Of a stretch of DNA of 64,000 bases, positions 36,588 to 45,751 are shown piece after piece. Source of the stretch: Microcoleus vaginatus PCC 9802 (GTDB lineage: Bacteria > Cyanobacteriota > Cyanobacteriia > Cyanobacteriales > Microcoleaceae). Under the pieces are notes generated by a model. It was given only the letters and a program-made list of their open reading frames with translations, was not told the origin of the DNA and made no database searches. The number at the start of each line of letters is the position of its first letter. The stretch's first letter is position 1. Where the stretch lies: the NCBI GenBank assembly GCA_022701275.1, contig CP031740.1:1809001-1873000 (forward strand). The letters are read 5' to 3'. The position numbers were made by a program, and so were the translations under genes.

Positions 36588-37703
36588 ATGGTCAATCTCA
36601 AAACCACAGTCAAAGACATCGGCTTTACTCACGAAGATTTTGCAGCCCTACTTGATAAATATGACTATCACTTTAGCCCGGGCGATGTAGTAGCGGGTAC
36701 AGTTTTTAGTATAGAACCCAGGGGCGCTCTGATTGATATCGGTGCTAAAACAGCAGCGTACATTCCCATTCAGGAAATGTCGATCAATCGAGTCGAAAGC
36801 CCTGAAGAGGTATTGCAATCAAACGAAACTAGAGAATTTTTCATCCTTACCGATGAAAATGAAGACGGACAATTAACCCTGTCCATCCGGCGCATCGAGT
36901 ATATGCGGGCGTGGGAAAGAGTGCGACAACTGCAAGCAGAAGATGCCACAGTACGATCGCAAGTATTTGCCACCAACCGTGGCGGCGCACTCGTGAGAAT
37001 AGAAGGCTTGCGAGGCTTTATTCCCGGTTCTCATATAAGTACCCGCAAACCGAAGGAAGAATTAGTCGCCGAAGAATTACCATTAAAATTCTTAGAGGTA
37101 GACGAAGACCGCAACCGCCTAGTGTTGAGTCATCGTCGCGCCTTAGTTGAGCGCAAGATGAACCGCCTCGAAGTCGGCGAAGTCGTCATCGGTACAGTAC
37201 GCGGTATCAAGCCTTACGGTGCCTTTATCGACATCGGCGGCGTCAGCGGCTTGCTGCACATCTCGGAAATTTCACACGATCACATCGATACGCCTCATAG
37301 CGTCTTCAATGTCAACGACGAAGTGAAAGTGATGATCATTGACTTGGATGCCGAGAGGGGCCGGATTTCTCTCTCCACCAAGCAGTTGGAACCGGAACCG
37401 GGCGCGATGGTCAAAAATCGCGAATTGGTGTACGAAAAAGCTGAGGAAATGGCAGCTAAGTTCCGGGAGAAAATGCTGGCTCAAAAGCAAGCTAAAGCAG
37501 GCATAGACATTCCTGTAGACTCAACTGATGCTGATGATGACTTCTCCGACGAACTCGAAGATGTGCCCTCAGCAATGGAAGAGGATCTGCCGGAAGTAGC
37601 ACCCGAAGCAGCACCCGAAGCAGCACCCGAAGCAGCACCCGAAGCAGCACCCGAAGCAGTATTAGATGTAGAGGAAGAAATCCCTCCTGCGACGGAAGAA
37701 TAA
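36588..37703 (+). CDS. rpsA: 30S ribosomal protein S1
   Basis: 371 residues, the short cyanobacterial/chloroplast form with three S1 RNA-binding domains (about 30-100, 120-185 and 198-270). The first has PGDVVAGTVFSIEPRGALID and the third GEVVIGTVRGIKPYGAFIDI. It binds mRNA on the small ribosomal subunit. The C-terminus is acidic and ends in a run of Pro-Glu-Ala-Ala units from a 12-bp tandem repeat at about 37599-37655. The start MVNLKTTVKDIGFTHEDF fits the family. A strong terminator follows. Confidence 0.96.
   Translation: MVNLKTTVKDIGFTHEDFAALLDKYDYHFSPGDVVAGTVFSIEPRGALIDIGAKTAAYIPIQEMSINRVESPEEVLQSNETREFFILTDENEDGQLTLSIRRIEYMRAWERVRQLQAEDATVRSQVFATNRGGALVRIEGLRGFIPGSHISTRKPKEELVAEELPLKFLEVDEDRNRLVLSHRRALVERKMNRLEVGEVVIGTVRGIKPYGAFIDIGGVSGLLHISEISHDHIDTPHSVFNVNDEVKVMIIDLDAERGRISLSTKQLEPEPGAMVKNRELVYEKAEEMAAKFREKMLAQKQAKAGIDIPVDSTDADDDFSDELEDVPSAMEEDLPEVAPEAAPEAAPEAAPEAAPEAVLDVEEEIPPATEE
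37599..37655 (+). repeat. 12-bp tandem repeat in rpsA (Pro-Glu-Ala-Ala)
   Basis: About five copies of GCACCCGAAGCA give repeating PEAA in the disordered acidic tail of S1. Near-identical codons suggest recent slippage, so copy number may vary among strains. Confidence 0.85.
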
Positions 37704-37722
37704 CATCGTAGTTAGTGTGATT

Positions 37723-37752
37723 AAAAGAGGGAAAATTCCCTCTTTTTTTTTT
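37723..37752 (+). terminator. Rho-independent terminator of rpsA
   Basis: AAAAGAGGG and CCCTCTTTT form a perfect stem around an AAAATT loop, followed by a T-run to 37752. It is 20 bp past the rpsA stop. Confidence 0.9.
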
Positions 37753-37842
37753 AGTTAGTCATTAGTTATTAGTCATTAGTCGCTGCTGGGTGGTTGACAA
37801 TTCCCAATCCCCAATTCCCAATTCCCCATTCTTAATTACCGA
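37753..37842. repeat. ATTAGTC and CCCAATT heptamer repeats
   Basis: Two period-7 tracts (37753-37781 and about 37796-37842) between rpsA and the cyclase gene, in the same order as at 19931-20083. Confidence 0.7.
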
Positions 37843-38088
37843 GATTTAAGATATTTCTGTAGACCGATGCAGCGATCGCACTGTCAATTGAAACAAGTGA
37901 CAGCGCGATCAATCTGCCTAAATAGGCATGGCTTTCATGGTGCTAATTTGTTAAGATTTATAAAGGGCAGAGACATCCGCACAGGTGCAAACTCATCAAA
38001 ATTCTCACGCCAGAACCAACCAGACGAGCAAAGTATACAACAAAATTCTTATAAATTTCTTGCCCTGAGGCTCAAAGGCAAGTGGATC

Positions 38089-39498
38089 ATGAACATCGAA
38101 CTATTAAAAGAAAAATTAGAACAGCTAAAAAAACGTCCCAATTGTAGCAAAGGAACGATCGACCAAATCGAAAACTGGTTAACTGGTTCCCACATTTTGC
38201 AGAGATTGAGAATTAATCCTTACTACGTAGCAGGCGATACAGTCAAGAATGTTAAAAAAATTACTTCGGAATTTCTGCACGGAGTAAAAGCCGGTGCCTT
38301 CGACTTGCACTGGGATATTCACTGTCCCCACTGCAACATGATTACAGAAGAATTTAAGGAGTTGGCAGACACATCAGAAATGTCTTTTTGCCCGATGTGC
38401 GAGCGCGAGTTTAAAATTGATTTACTCGATCGTGTCGAAGTTACTTTTTCCCTAAACAAAGAAATCGAAGACCCGCAACTGCGGCCCGTCTGCGCTCCCC
38501 CTCCCGTACTCCAGAGCAAACTGCAACTGGTAACGCCTTTATACTGCACCGAATCCGAGACGGTCACCTTAGAAGAAGGTCGATACCGCTACTGCTGTCC
38601 CCTGACTTTAGCTAAAGGGATTTTAAAGGTTGAAGGTGCGGAAACAGAAGACCTACAAGAAATTCAACTCAAGCAGTTAGCCGGGCCAGATTTTGACAAA
38701 ACAGAGCTAGCCGTGCGTCCGGGAAAAGTTAAGCTCGAACTAACTAATACCGATCACAATTTGTCTGGGTTGATTTTGCATTCAGATGAATTGCCCGATG
38801 AACTGACATTAGAACAACTGCCCCTGCGGCTATCAGGAATGCAACTGCTTCACCACCCGGATTATAAGCGTTTGTTTGGGGATCGAGTAATATCCGAAAG
38901 AGAGCGAGTCAAGATTCGGGCGATTACTATTATGTTTACCGATATTACCGGTTCTACCAGAATGTACGAAACGCTGGGAGATACGAAAGCTTACAATATT
39001 GTGCGCGATCATTTTGAAATTTTCTTTGAGTCGATCGAGAAATTTGGCGGAAAAGTAATTAAAACTATCGGCGATGCCGTCATGGCTTCATTTATCAGCA
39101 ACGAACAAGCAATTATGGCTGTCGCTGGTGCTGTAGCCTGTTTGAGAGAGTATAACTCAACTCGCCAACCACAAGAGTGGATTCAAGTCAAGATTGGCAT
39201 TCACCGAGGTACGGCTTTGCTGGTAAATCTTAATAATTCGATAGACTATTTTGGCTCTACAGTCAACAAAGCTGCCCGGATTCAAAATCTTTCTAAAAGT
39301 GACGAAGTTTCGTTTTCCGAAGAAGTTTACAGCGACCAAGCATTTTTAAGTGCATTAAAAACTGCTGGAGTCTCCGAAATTCACAAACGAGTTGAAGATT
39401 TAAAGGGAATACAAGGCGCACAAGTCGCTTATACTGCTAGAATTAATACGCAATCAGTAATCCCGCTGTCTTCTAAACTTGTCGCTGAAAAAAGCTAA
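38089..39498 (+). CDS. Adenylate/guanylate cyclase (class III) with zinc-ribbon-like N-terminal domain
   Basis: About 469 residues from ATG 38089 (MNIELLKEKLEQLKKRPNCS). The longer frame from 37867 adds 74 poorly typical residues. The N-terminal DUF5939-like region contains two CxxC pairs (CPHC and CPMC, residues about 77-80 and 101-104). The C-terminal class III catalytic domain shows IMFTDITGSTRMYETLGD (metal Asp), GGKVIKTIGDAVMASF and KIGIHRGTALLVN, closing with a VNKAARIQNLS block. It makes a cyclic nucleotide; ATP versus GTP use cannot be fixed. There is no membrane segment. The CheB/CheR hybrid kinase follows 234 bp downstream, suggesting a shared signalling locus. Confidence 0.92.
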   Translation: MNIELLKEKLEQLKKRPNCSKGTIDQIENWLTGSHILQRLRINPYYVAGDTVKNVKKITSEFLHGVKAGAFDLHWDIHCPHCNMITEEFKELADTSEMSFCPMCEREFKIDLLDRVEVTFSLNKEIEDPQLRPVCAPPPVLQSKLQLVTPLYCTESETVTLEEGRYRYCCPLTLAKGILKVEGAETEDLQEIQLKQLAGPDFDKTELAVRPGKVKLELTNTDHNLSGLILHSDELPDELTLEQLPLRLSGMQLLHHPDYKRLFGDRVISERERVKIRAITIMFTDITGSTRMYETLGDTKAYNIVRDHFEIFFESIEKFGGKVIKTIGDAVMASFISNEQAIMAVAGAVACLREYNSTRQPQEWIQVKIGIHRGTALLVNLNNSIDYFGSTVNKAARIQNLSKSDEVSFSEEVYSDQAFLSALKTAGVSEIHKRVEDLKGIQGAQVAYTARINTQSVIPLSSKLVAEKS

Positions 39499-39732
39499 GT
39501 AGGCAAGCAGATATACTACTTAGTTATTGCCAGCTTCTCGTTGCGATTGTCCCAACAGCAGATAGAATTCTTCGATCGCGCTCAGATAATGACCTCAACA
39601 GTGTAGCTCCTTCTTAAGGGATGTTCATAATGGCGATAACTTAAGTAAGCTCTGACAAAAATAGTCTGAATTAATCAGCCGCACCCTTACCAGAGATGTG
39701 GGCGGCTCAATAACTGAAGTCGAGGACTTCTC

Positions 39733-42700
39733 ATGATGACTTCTCCTCAATTATCTCCAGAAAATACACCCGAATCGATCGCACCAGCCGCCCTCGACAA
39801 CGAACAATCAGCAAAAACCGATGCCCCCTTTCCCATCGTTGGGATTGCCGCCTCAGCAGGAGGGTTAGAAGCCTTTACCGAGTTACTCAGCCATTTACCG
39901 ATAGATACGGGTATGGCGTTTGTGCTGATTCAGCATTTAGACCCCACTCACAAAAGCCTGCTGACCGAGATTCTCGCCAGAAGGACGCAAATGCCTGTTA
40001 ATGAGGTAAAAGACGGCATAGCTGTAGAGCCGAATCAAGTCTACGTTATTCCGCCCAACACCAAGATGGTGGTATGTAAAGGCGTGCTGCAACTATCTCC
40101 TCGCGAGAAGATTTATGGCAAATATATGCCGGGAGATGCCTTTTTTTCATCATTGGCGATCGATCGCGGCCACAAAGCAATCGCCGTAGTATTATCCGGG
40201 GGAGACGGAGACGGTTCACTGGGACTCAAGGCAATCAAAGCAGCCGGAGGCATGACTTTTGCTCAATGTCAAGATACAGCAAAATTCGATAGTATGCCGA
40301 ATACCGCTGTTGCTACAGGAAATGTGGATTTTGTTCTGCCACCGGAAAAAATTGCCGAGGAACTGGCAAAATATAGTCACAGTCCGCTTCTAACTTGCAC
40401 AATTACCCTAGCAAAAGTTGAAGAATCGACCGAACCGGGAGATGCCCTAGCAACTATTTTTGCACTGCTGAAATCGACCACAGGCGTTGATTTTAGCCAC
40501 TACAAACCCACCACCGTCGCTCGACGCATCCATCGACGGATGGTATTGTACAAGCTGGAGAGCTTGGATGATTACGCCCAACACCTTAGACAAAATTCCG
40601 CTGAAGTCAAAGCTTTGTATGAAGAAATCCTGATCCACGTTACCAGTTTCTTCCGCGATCCCGAAGCCTTTGAAAAGTTAAAAAAGCTGGTTTTCCCCAC
40701 GATTACCCAAAATAAATCGGCAAATGCTCCCATTCGGATTTGGGTGGCGGGATGTTCCACAGGTGAAGAAGTTTATTCGATCGCCATTTGCTTGTTAGAG
40801 TTTTTGGGCGATCGAGTTATCCCGCCGCCGATCCAGATTTTTGCCACGGATATCAGCGAGGCGGCGATCGGCAAAGCCCGGTCTGGTTTCTACTTAGAAA
40901 ACCAGATGGTAGACGTTTCACCAGAACGGCGTACTCGCTTCTTTATTCGCCCCGAAGCAGGAGGTGGTTATAGAATCCGCAAGGCCGTCCGCGAACTGTG
41001 TGTATTTGCCCGACAAGACTTAGGTAGCGACCCGCCTTTTTCCAATCTCGATTTAGTTAGCTGTCGCAATGTGCTGATCTACTTGGGAGAGTCATTGCAA
41101 AAAAAAGTGATGCCGATTTTTCATTACAGTCTTAACCCAACAGGCTTTCTTCTGTTAGGCACTTCTGAGAGTACCGGAAAATTTTCATCATTATTTACTG
41201 GACTCGATAAAAAAAATAAAATATATGCCAAAAAGTTGACCGCGACTCGTCCCATTTTTTCGTTTACGCCGAGTTCCTATCCCGTCGTTAAAGCTGCTCA
41301 ACAACAGGAAATGAATGAAGAAACTTTGATAAATAGCTTGGACTTGCAGCGAGAAACTGAGCAAATGATTTTGAATCGCTATGCCCCAGCCAGTGTACTT
41401 GTTAATGAGGAGATGAAAATCCTGCAAGTGCGGGGAGACATCGATCCTTACTTGAGAGTGGCAGCCGGAACGCCGGACTTAAACTTGCTGACAATGGCAA
41501 GGCCAGGCTTGCTTGTTGAGCTTCGCACCGCAATTTATCAGGCCCAGACGCAGAACGTGACCGTTAGGAAAGAAAGGGTTGTTGTGGAATCGGGCCGACG
41601 ATCGACTATGGTCAATATTGAGGTGATGCCGTTCCAGCCGCACAGCTTCACAGCACGCTATTTTTTGCTGCTACTTGAAGAGGTTTTACCGCAAGCGCTC
41701 AATTTCCGCATCGTCACTTCTGAAAGCTGCGATCAAGATGATTTAGCTTCTGAAAATAAGTGCCTGAAGCAGGCCCTTGCCACCGCTAACCAAGAAAAAA
41801 CTGATGCTCAAGTGCACCTGCAATCGCTGATCCAGGCTCTGGAAAATCTCAACCAAGACCTCAAAATTGCCAACGAAGAAATCCTATCGAGCAACGAGGA
41901 GTTGCAAAGCACCAACGAAGAACTAGAAACTGCCAAAGAAGAGATTCAAGCCACTAACGAGGAACTTACCACCACTAACGAGGAACTTCGCAGTCGAAAT
42001 ATTGAACAAAGCCTGGTAAATAACGATCTGACAAATTTGCTTGCTAGTATCAATATCCCTGTCTTAATGCTGGCAAACGATTTACAGATTCGACGCTTTA
42101 CGCCAACGGCGCAGGAAATTTTTAATCTGATTCCCACAGATATTGGACGACCCTTTAGCGACATCCGATCGACTCTTGACGTTCCTGACTTGGAACAGAT
42201 GATGTTGGAGGTGATTCATACTCTCCACACGAAAGAACAAGAAGTTCAAACTTTATCGGGATATTGGTACAATCTCCGCATTCGTCCCTACCGCACAACG
42301 GAAAACCAGATTGACGGTGTGGTGATGGTTTTGATCGATATTGATTCTCTAAAACGCAGTGCCAGAAGCTTGGAGGAGGCCCGAAACTACGCTGAAACCA
42401 TCGTGGAAACTGTGCAAACGCCTTTAGTCGCGCTAGATGCTAATTTCCGAGTGAATAAAGCAAATCGATCGTTCTATGAAACGTTTCAGGTTTCATCCTC
42501 AGAAACAGCGCAATCTTCGCTGTTTGAGCTAGGAAACGGGCAGTGGGATATCCCGCAATTACGATGGATCTTGGAAGATATTCTGGTGAGTGATGTTGAG
42601 CTTCAAAACTTTGAGTGGAATCACGTGTTTGAGCACATCGGGCAGAAAACTATGCTGCTGAATGCTTGTAAACTCGAACGAGAAAACAAAGCTTTAATGA

Positions 42701-43956
42701 TTCTGTTGTCGATCGAGGATATCACTGAGCGCAAGCAGTTGGAGATACTACGATCGCAGTTATTGGAGCATGAACAGTTGGCCCGCCAACAAGCAGAAAG
42801 TGCTAACCGTGCTAAAGATGAATTTCTCGCGAATCTCTCCCACGAACTCCGCAATCCCCTGACTCCGATCCTGGGATGGGCACAAATGCTGCGCTCCGGC
42901 GTGCTTAAGGAAGCAGCGGCTAATCGCGCTCTAGAAGTGATCGAGCGCAGCGCTAGGACGCAATCTCAGTTAATCGAAGATCTCCTGGATATTGCCAGGA
43001 TTACGAGCGGCAAGCTCGCTCTTGATAGCAGTTTGATCGATCTGGTTTTGGTGGTGCAAGCTGCGGTGGATGGGGTTCAATTATCAGCGGATGCCAAAAA
43101 TATTCAAGTTGTTTCGCAGTTGAGTTCTGCAACTGTTTTAGGCGATGCTGATAGATTGCAACAAGTTGTGTGGAATCTTCTGTCTAATGCAATTAAGTTT
43201 ACTCCGGCGGGGGGACGAGTGGAAGTAACGCTGTCGGTGATCGAGAATTACGCTCAACTTCGAGTTAGCGACACGGGAAAAGGCATTCGGGCAGACTTGT
43301 TGCCGTATATTTTCGATCGTTTCCATCAAGGCGATTCCACCAGCGTCAAGGCTAATCAAGGGCTAGGATTGGGTTTGTCGATCGTGCGTCATCTGGTAGA
43401 ATTGCACGCAGGAACGGTGGAAGCGGATAGTCCGGGTGAGGGACAAGGAAGTACAATGACTCTGAAATTGCCGCTGGTAGCCTTGCCTCAAAAGTTGACA
43501 TCGGCTATCAATTTAAAAACAATTGCTTTGGCTGCGCCTTTGAATGCCTCTACCGATATTGTCCCCTCTCTCGAAGGCTTGCACGTTTTAGTTGTAGAGG
43601 ATCGGATCGATACGCGCGAACTCTTAGCATTTGTGCTAGAAAGCTACGGGGCTGAGGTTTTGACGGTTGCATCTGCCAGAAGTGCGATCGTTGCTATGAA
43701 GGAAAACCCCGGCAGATATGACGTGCTAATCTCTGATATCGGAATGCCAGAGGAAGATGGGTATTTCTTAATTCGAGAAGTGCGAGCTCTTGCTGCAGAA
43801 GCCGGAGGAGAAATCCCAGCCGTTGCGCTGACTGCTTATGCGAGCGATAAAGAACGCGAAAGGGCGATCGAAGCGGGTTTTCAAAGGCATATTTCCAAAC
43901 CCGTGCAGCCCCTTCAACTAGCATTAATGGTTGCCAATTTAGCGGGACGGTTTTAA
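39733..43956 (+). CDS. CheB-CheR fusion hybrid histidine kinase with PAS and receiver
   Basis: 1407 residues, soluble. In order: CheB-type methylesterase (about 34-215, GIAASAGGLEAF and LSGGDGDGSLG), CheR-type methyltransferase (about 240-500, WVAGCSTGEEVYSIA), a Glu/Asn-rich coiled coil (about 675-770, repeated TNEEL units), PAS-like regions (about 775-870 and 890-1010), a HisKA domain with phospho-His1037 in NLSHELRNPL, an HATPase domain (VWNLLSNAIKFTP, GLGLGLSIV) and a receiver with phospho-Asp1335 in LISDIGMPEEDG. This architecture is known in CheB/CheR-PAS signalling proteins. No chemoreceptor genes are near, so its target is unknown. Confidence 0.94.
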   Translation: MMTSPQLSPENTPESIAPAALDNEQSAKTDAPFPIVGIAASAGGLEAFTELLSHLPIDTGMAFVLIQHLDPTHKSLLTEILARRTQMPVNEVKDGIAVEPNQVYVIPPNTKMVVCKGVLQLSPREKIYGKYMPGDAFFSSLAIDRGHKAIAVVLSGGDGDGSLGLKAIKAAGGMTFAQCQDTAKFDSMPNTAVATGNVDFVLPPEKIAEELAKYSHSPLLTCTITLAKVEESTEPGDALATIFALLKSTTGVDFSHYKPTTVARRIHRRMVLYKLESLDDYAQHLRQNSAEVKALYEEILIHVTSFFRDPEAFEKLKKLVFPTITQNKSANAPIRIWVAGCSTGEEVYSIAICLLEFLGDRVIPPPIQIFATDISEAAIGKARSGFYLENQMVDVSPERRTRFFIRPEAGGGYRIRKAVRELCVFARQDLGSDPPFSNLDLVSCRNVLIYLGESLQKKVMPIFHYSLNPTGFLLLGTSESTGKFSSLFTGLDKKNKIYAKKLTATRPIFSFTPSSYPVVKAAQQQEMNEETLINSLDLQRETEQMILNRYAPASVLVNEEMKILQVRGDIDPYLRVAAGTPDLNLLTMARPGLLVELRTAIYQAQTQNVTVRKERVVVESGRRSTMVNIEVMPFQPHSFTARYFLLLLEEVLPQALNFRIVTSESCDQDDLASENKCLKQALATANQEKTDAQVHLQSLIQALENLNQDLKIANEEILSSNEELQSTNEELETAKEEIQATNEELTTTNEELRSRNIEQSLVNNDLTNLLASINIPVLMLANDLQIRRFTPTAQEIFNLIPTDIGRPFSDIRSTLDVPDLEQMMLEVIHTLHTKEQEVQTLSGYWYNLRIRPYRTTENQIDGVVMVLIDIDSLKRSARSLEEARNYAETIVETVQTPLVALDANFRVNKANRSFYETFQVSSSETAQSSLFELGNGQWDIPQLRWILEDILVSDVELQNFEWNHVFEHIGQKTMLLNACKLERENKALMILLSIEDITERKQLEILRSQLLEHEQLARQQAESANRAKDEFLANLSHELRNPLTPILGWAQMLRSGVLKEAAANRALEVIERSARTQSQLIEDLLDIARITSGKLALDSSLIDLVLVVQAAVDGVQLSADAKNIQVVSQLSSATVLGDADRLQQVVWNLLSNAIKFTPAGGRVEVTLSVIENYAQLRVSDTGKGIRADLLPYIFDRFHQGDSTSVKANQGLGLGLSIVRHLVELHAGTVEADSPGEGQGSTMTLKLPLVALPQKLTSAINLKTIALAAPLNASTDIVPSLEGLHVLVVEDRIDTRELLAFVLESYGAEVLTVASARSAIVAMKENPGRYDVLISDIGMPEEDGYFLIREVRALAAEAGGEIPAVALTAYASDKERERAIEAGFQRHISKPVQPLQLALMVANLAGRF

Positions 43957-43982
43957 TTTATTGATTGTAGGGACCAAACAAT

Positions 43983-44115
43983 GTTGTGTCCTAAATTTGT
44001 AGGACCACAACAAGAGTCATCTCCAAAAAAGCCTGTTTTGAACAGGCAAGAGGGCTGTTCCACAATAATTATTGGAGATGTCTAATGTTGTATCAGGATT
44101 TTGTAGGAACACAAC
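43983..44115. repeat. Composite palindromic repeat (CATCTCC element, copy X)
   Basis: The element 44018-44080 is bounded by CATCTCC and GGAGATG and contains a REP-like AACAGGCAAG core. It matches, in inverted orientation, 59509-59575. It is flanked by two direct copies of a roughly 30-bp sequence, AATGTTGT..TGTAGGA.CACAAC (about 43980-44012 and 44084-44116), each itself partly palindromic. Confidence 0.75.
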
Positions 44116-44197
44116 GATTGCGGGCAATTAAGAATTGCCAAAAATAGCGCAACATGGGAAAATAGAAAAAAATATAAAAATTACGGAGTTCAGATTC

Positions 44198-44938
44198 TTG
44201 GTAAATATTAAATGTCGGGGTATTACCTTCTCCAATATCGAAGCCGTAATCTTTGATAAAGACGGCACTCTAGAGGATTCTCAAGAATTTTTGAGACTCT
44301 TGGGGATTAAGCGATCGCGCCTCGCAGATGCTCAAATTCCGGGCGTTGGAGAGCCTTTACAAATGGCTTTCGGTATCGAAGGCGGCAGCATTGACCCTAC
44401 GGGCTTGCTAGCAGTCGGTAGTCGCAGGGAAAATGAGATTGTTGCAGCGGGATACATCGCCGAAACCGGCAGGGGATGGCTGGAATCTTTAAGTATTGCG
44501 CGCCGCGCTTTTGACGAAGCTGACGAAATGTTTAAAAATAGTGCTGTTTCTCCTTTATTTGTCGGCAGTTTGGAAGTGCTGAAATATCTTTCGGAAGCGG
44601 GTTTAAAACTGGGAATTCTTTCGGCGGCTACGACGGAGGTTGTGCAGAAATTTGTGAAACACCACGCATTAGGTGACTACATTCAGTTAGAAATGGGAGT
44701 GGACTCAACGGTTCATAAACCCGACCCGAAATTGTTTTTGCAAGCTTGTGAGAAACTCGGAGTAACTCCCGCAGCAACTTTGATGGTGGGAGATTCAGCG
44801 GGCGATATTCAGATGGGTAAAAATGCGGGCGCGGCTGGCTGTATCGGCATTTGTTGGGGGAATGCCCAGGTTAGTTATTTGGAAAACGCTGATGTGGCGA
44901 TCGCATCTTTGGATGAAATTAAAATTTTAGCAGATTGA
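44198..44938 (+). CDS. HAD-family hydrolase (phosphoglycolate phosphatase-like)
   Basis: About 246 residues if started at the TTG at 44198, which has GGAG 9 nt upstream. The open frame reaches back to 44135. HAD motif I is AVIFDKDGTLEDS, motif II KLGILSAAT, motif III the Lys in HKPDPKLFLQA, and motif IV MVGDSAGDIQMGKNAG. The alpha-helical cap lies between motifs I and II, so it is a subfamily I phosphatase related to Gph. The substrate cannot be set from sequence. It is followed by repeats and a convergent GNAT gene. Confidence 0.9.
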   Translation: MVNIKCRGITFSNIEAVIFDKDGTLEDSQEFLRLLGIKRSRLADAQIPGVGEPLQMAFGIEGGSIDPTGLLAVGSRRENEIVAAGYIAETGRGWLESLSIARRAFDEADEMFKNSAVSPLFVGSLEVLKYLSEAGLKLGILSAATTEVVQKFVKHHALGDYIQLEMGVDSTVHKPDPKLFLQACEKLGVTPAATLMVGDSAGDIQMGKNAGAAGCIGICWGNAQVSYLENADVAIASLDEIKILAD

Positions 44939-44975
44939 GCAAACATCACATCAATTCCGGTGCCACCGGAATGAT

Positions 44976-45010
44976 TGTTGACTGTTGACTGTTGACTGTT
45001 GACTGTTGAC
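44976..45010. repeat. TTGACTG heptamer repeat
   Basis: Five period-7 units after the HAD gene. A shorter similar tract lies at about 45731-45762 between the GNAT and tsaD genes. Confidence 0.75.
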
Positions 45011-45088
45011 GGGCGGGTCAAAAAACTGAATGGTTGAGTGTTAACTGTTGACTCGATTTAATTATTCCGATGCAACCGGAAACCCTAT

Positions 45089-45208
45089 GAGATGTTGCAG
45101 CATTGTCAATAATCTTTTTATGAACAGGCAAGATGCCTGTTCCACAAGAGATGAATTTTTGTGTGGAACAGGCATCTTGCCTGTTAAGCGAGAATGGTGC
45201 AACATCTC
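45089..45208. repeat. 120-bp palindromic element with two internal REPs
   Basis: The ends GAGATGTTGCA (45089-45099) and TGCAACATCTC (45198-45208) are exact inverted repeats. Inside are two facing REP units, GAACAGGCAAGATGCCTGTT (45122) and GTGGAACAGGCATCTTGCC (45163). The whole can fold as one long hairpin, and its right end runs close to the end of the GNAT gene. Confidence 0.75.
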
Positions 45209-45213
45209 AGTTC

Positions 45214-45705
45214 CTACAGACAACGCAAACCCAGAATTACGACATCTCTTTCCACGCCGTCAAGTTCGGCAACTTGTGGCAGATATCCCCAGCGCTGAAA
45301 GCCAAATTTCTCAAACAATCTTACACTCGGCTGATTGTGAGCAAAGATTATTCCCATGAGAGTTTTAAGCTTCAATTCTGGACTCCGCACAATTGCCGAT
45401 TGCAATAATTTTTGTCCGACTCCGCAGCGTTGGCGATCGGGTGCGACGTAGATGCTAACTTCTGCTGTATGCTGATAGGCCGCGCGTCCGTAGAAAATCT
45501 GCAAACTCAGCCAGCCAACAATATTTTGTTCTGATTCCATTACCCAAATCGGCCAGGAATTGGGGGAGTGTTCTCTGTACCAGGGAAGGCGACTTTCGAC
45601 TGAGACTGGTTTTAAATCTGCTGTGGCCATTCTGCCCGGTATTGCTGCGTTATATATTTGGACAATTGCTGGCAAATCGCTTTCTTCTGCGTCGCGGATT
45701 TTCAT
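45214..45705 (-). CDS. GNAT N-acetyltransferase
   Basis: 163 residues with the GNAT fold. It starts MKIRDAEESDLPAIVQIYNA. Motif A is AEVSIYVAPDRQRCGVGQKL (the acetyl-CoA pyrophosphate loop, here RQRCGVG). The final strand-helix is NQPSVRLFEKFGFQRWGYLP. Together with the DGVERDVVIL ending this is like phosphinothricin-type acetyltransferases. The true substrate is unknown. Its stop lies a few bases past the palindromic element at 45089-45208, which may serve as a 3' end. Confidence 0.9.
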   Translation of the reverse strand: MKIRDAEESDLPAIVQIYNAAIPGRMATADLKPVSVESRLPWYREHSPNSWPIWVMESEQNIVGWLSLQIFYGRAAYQHTAEVSIYVAPDRQRCGVGQKLLQSAIVRSPELKLKTLMGIIFAHNQPSVRLFEKFGFQRWGYLPQVAELDGVERDVVILGLRCL

Positions 45706-45751
45706 CGTTTGGTTGACGGTTGGCTGGTGAGTGTTGACTGTTGACTGTTAA

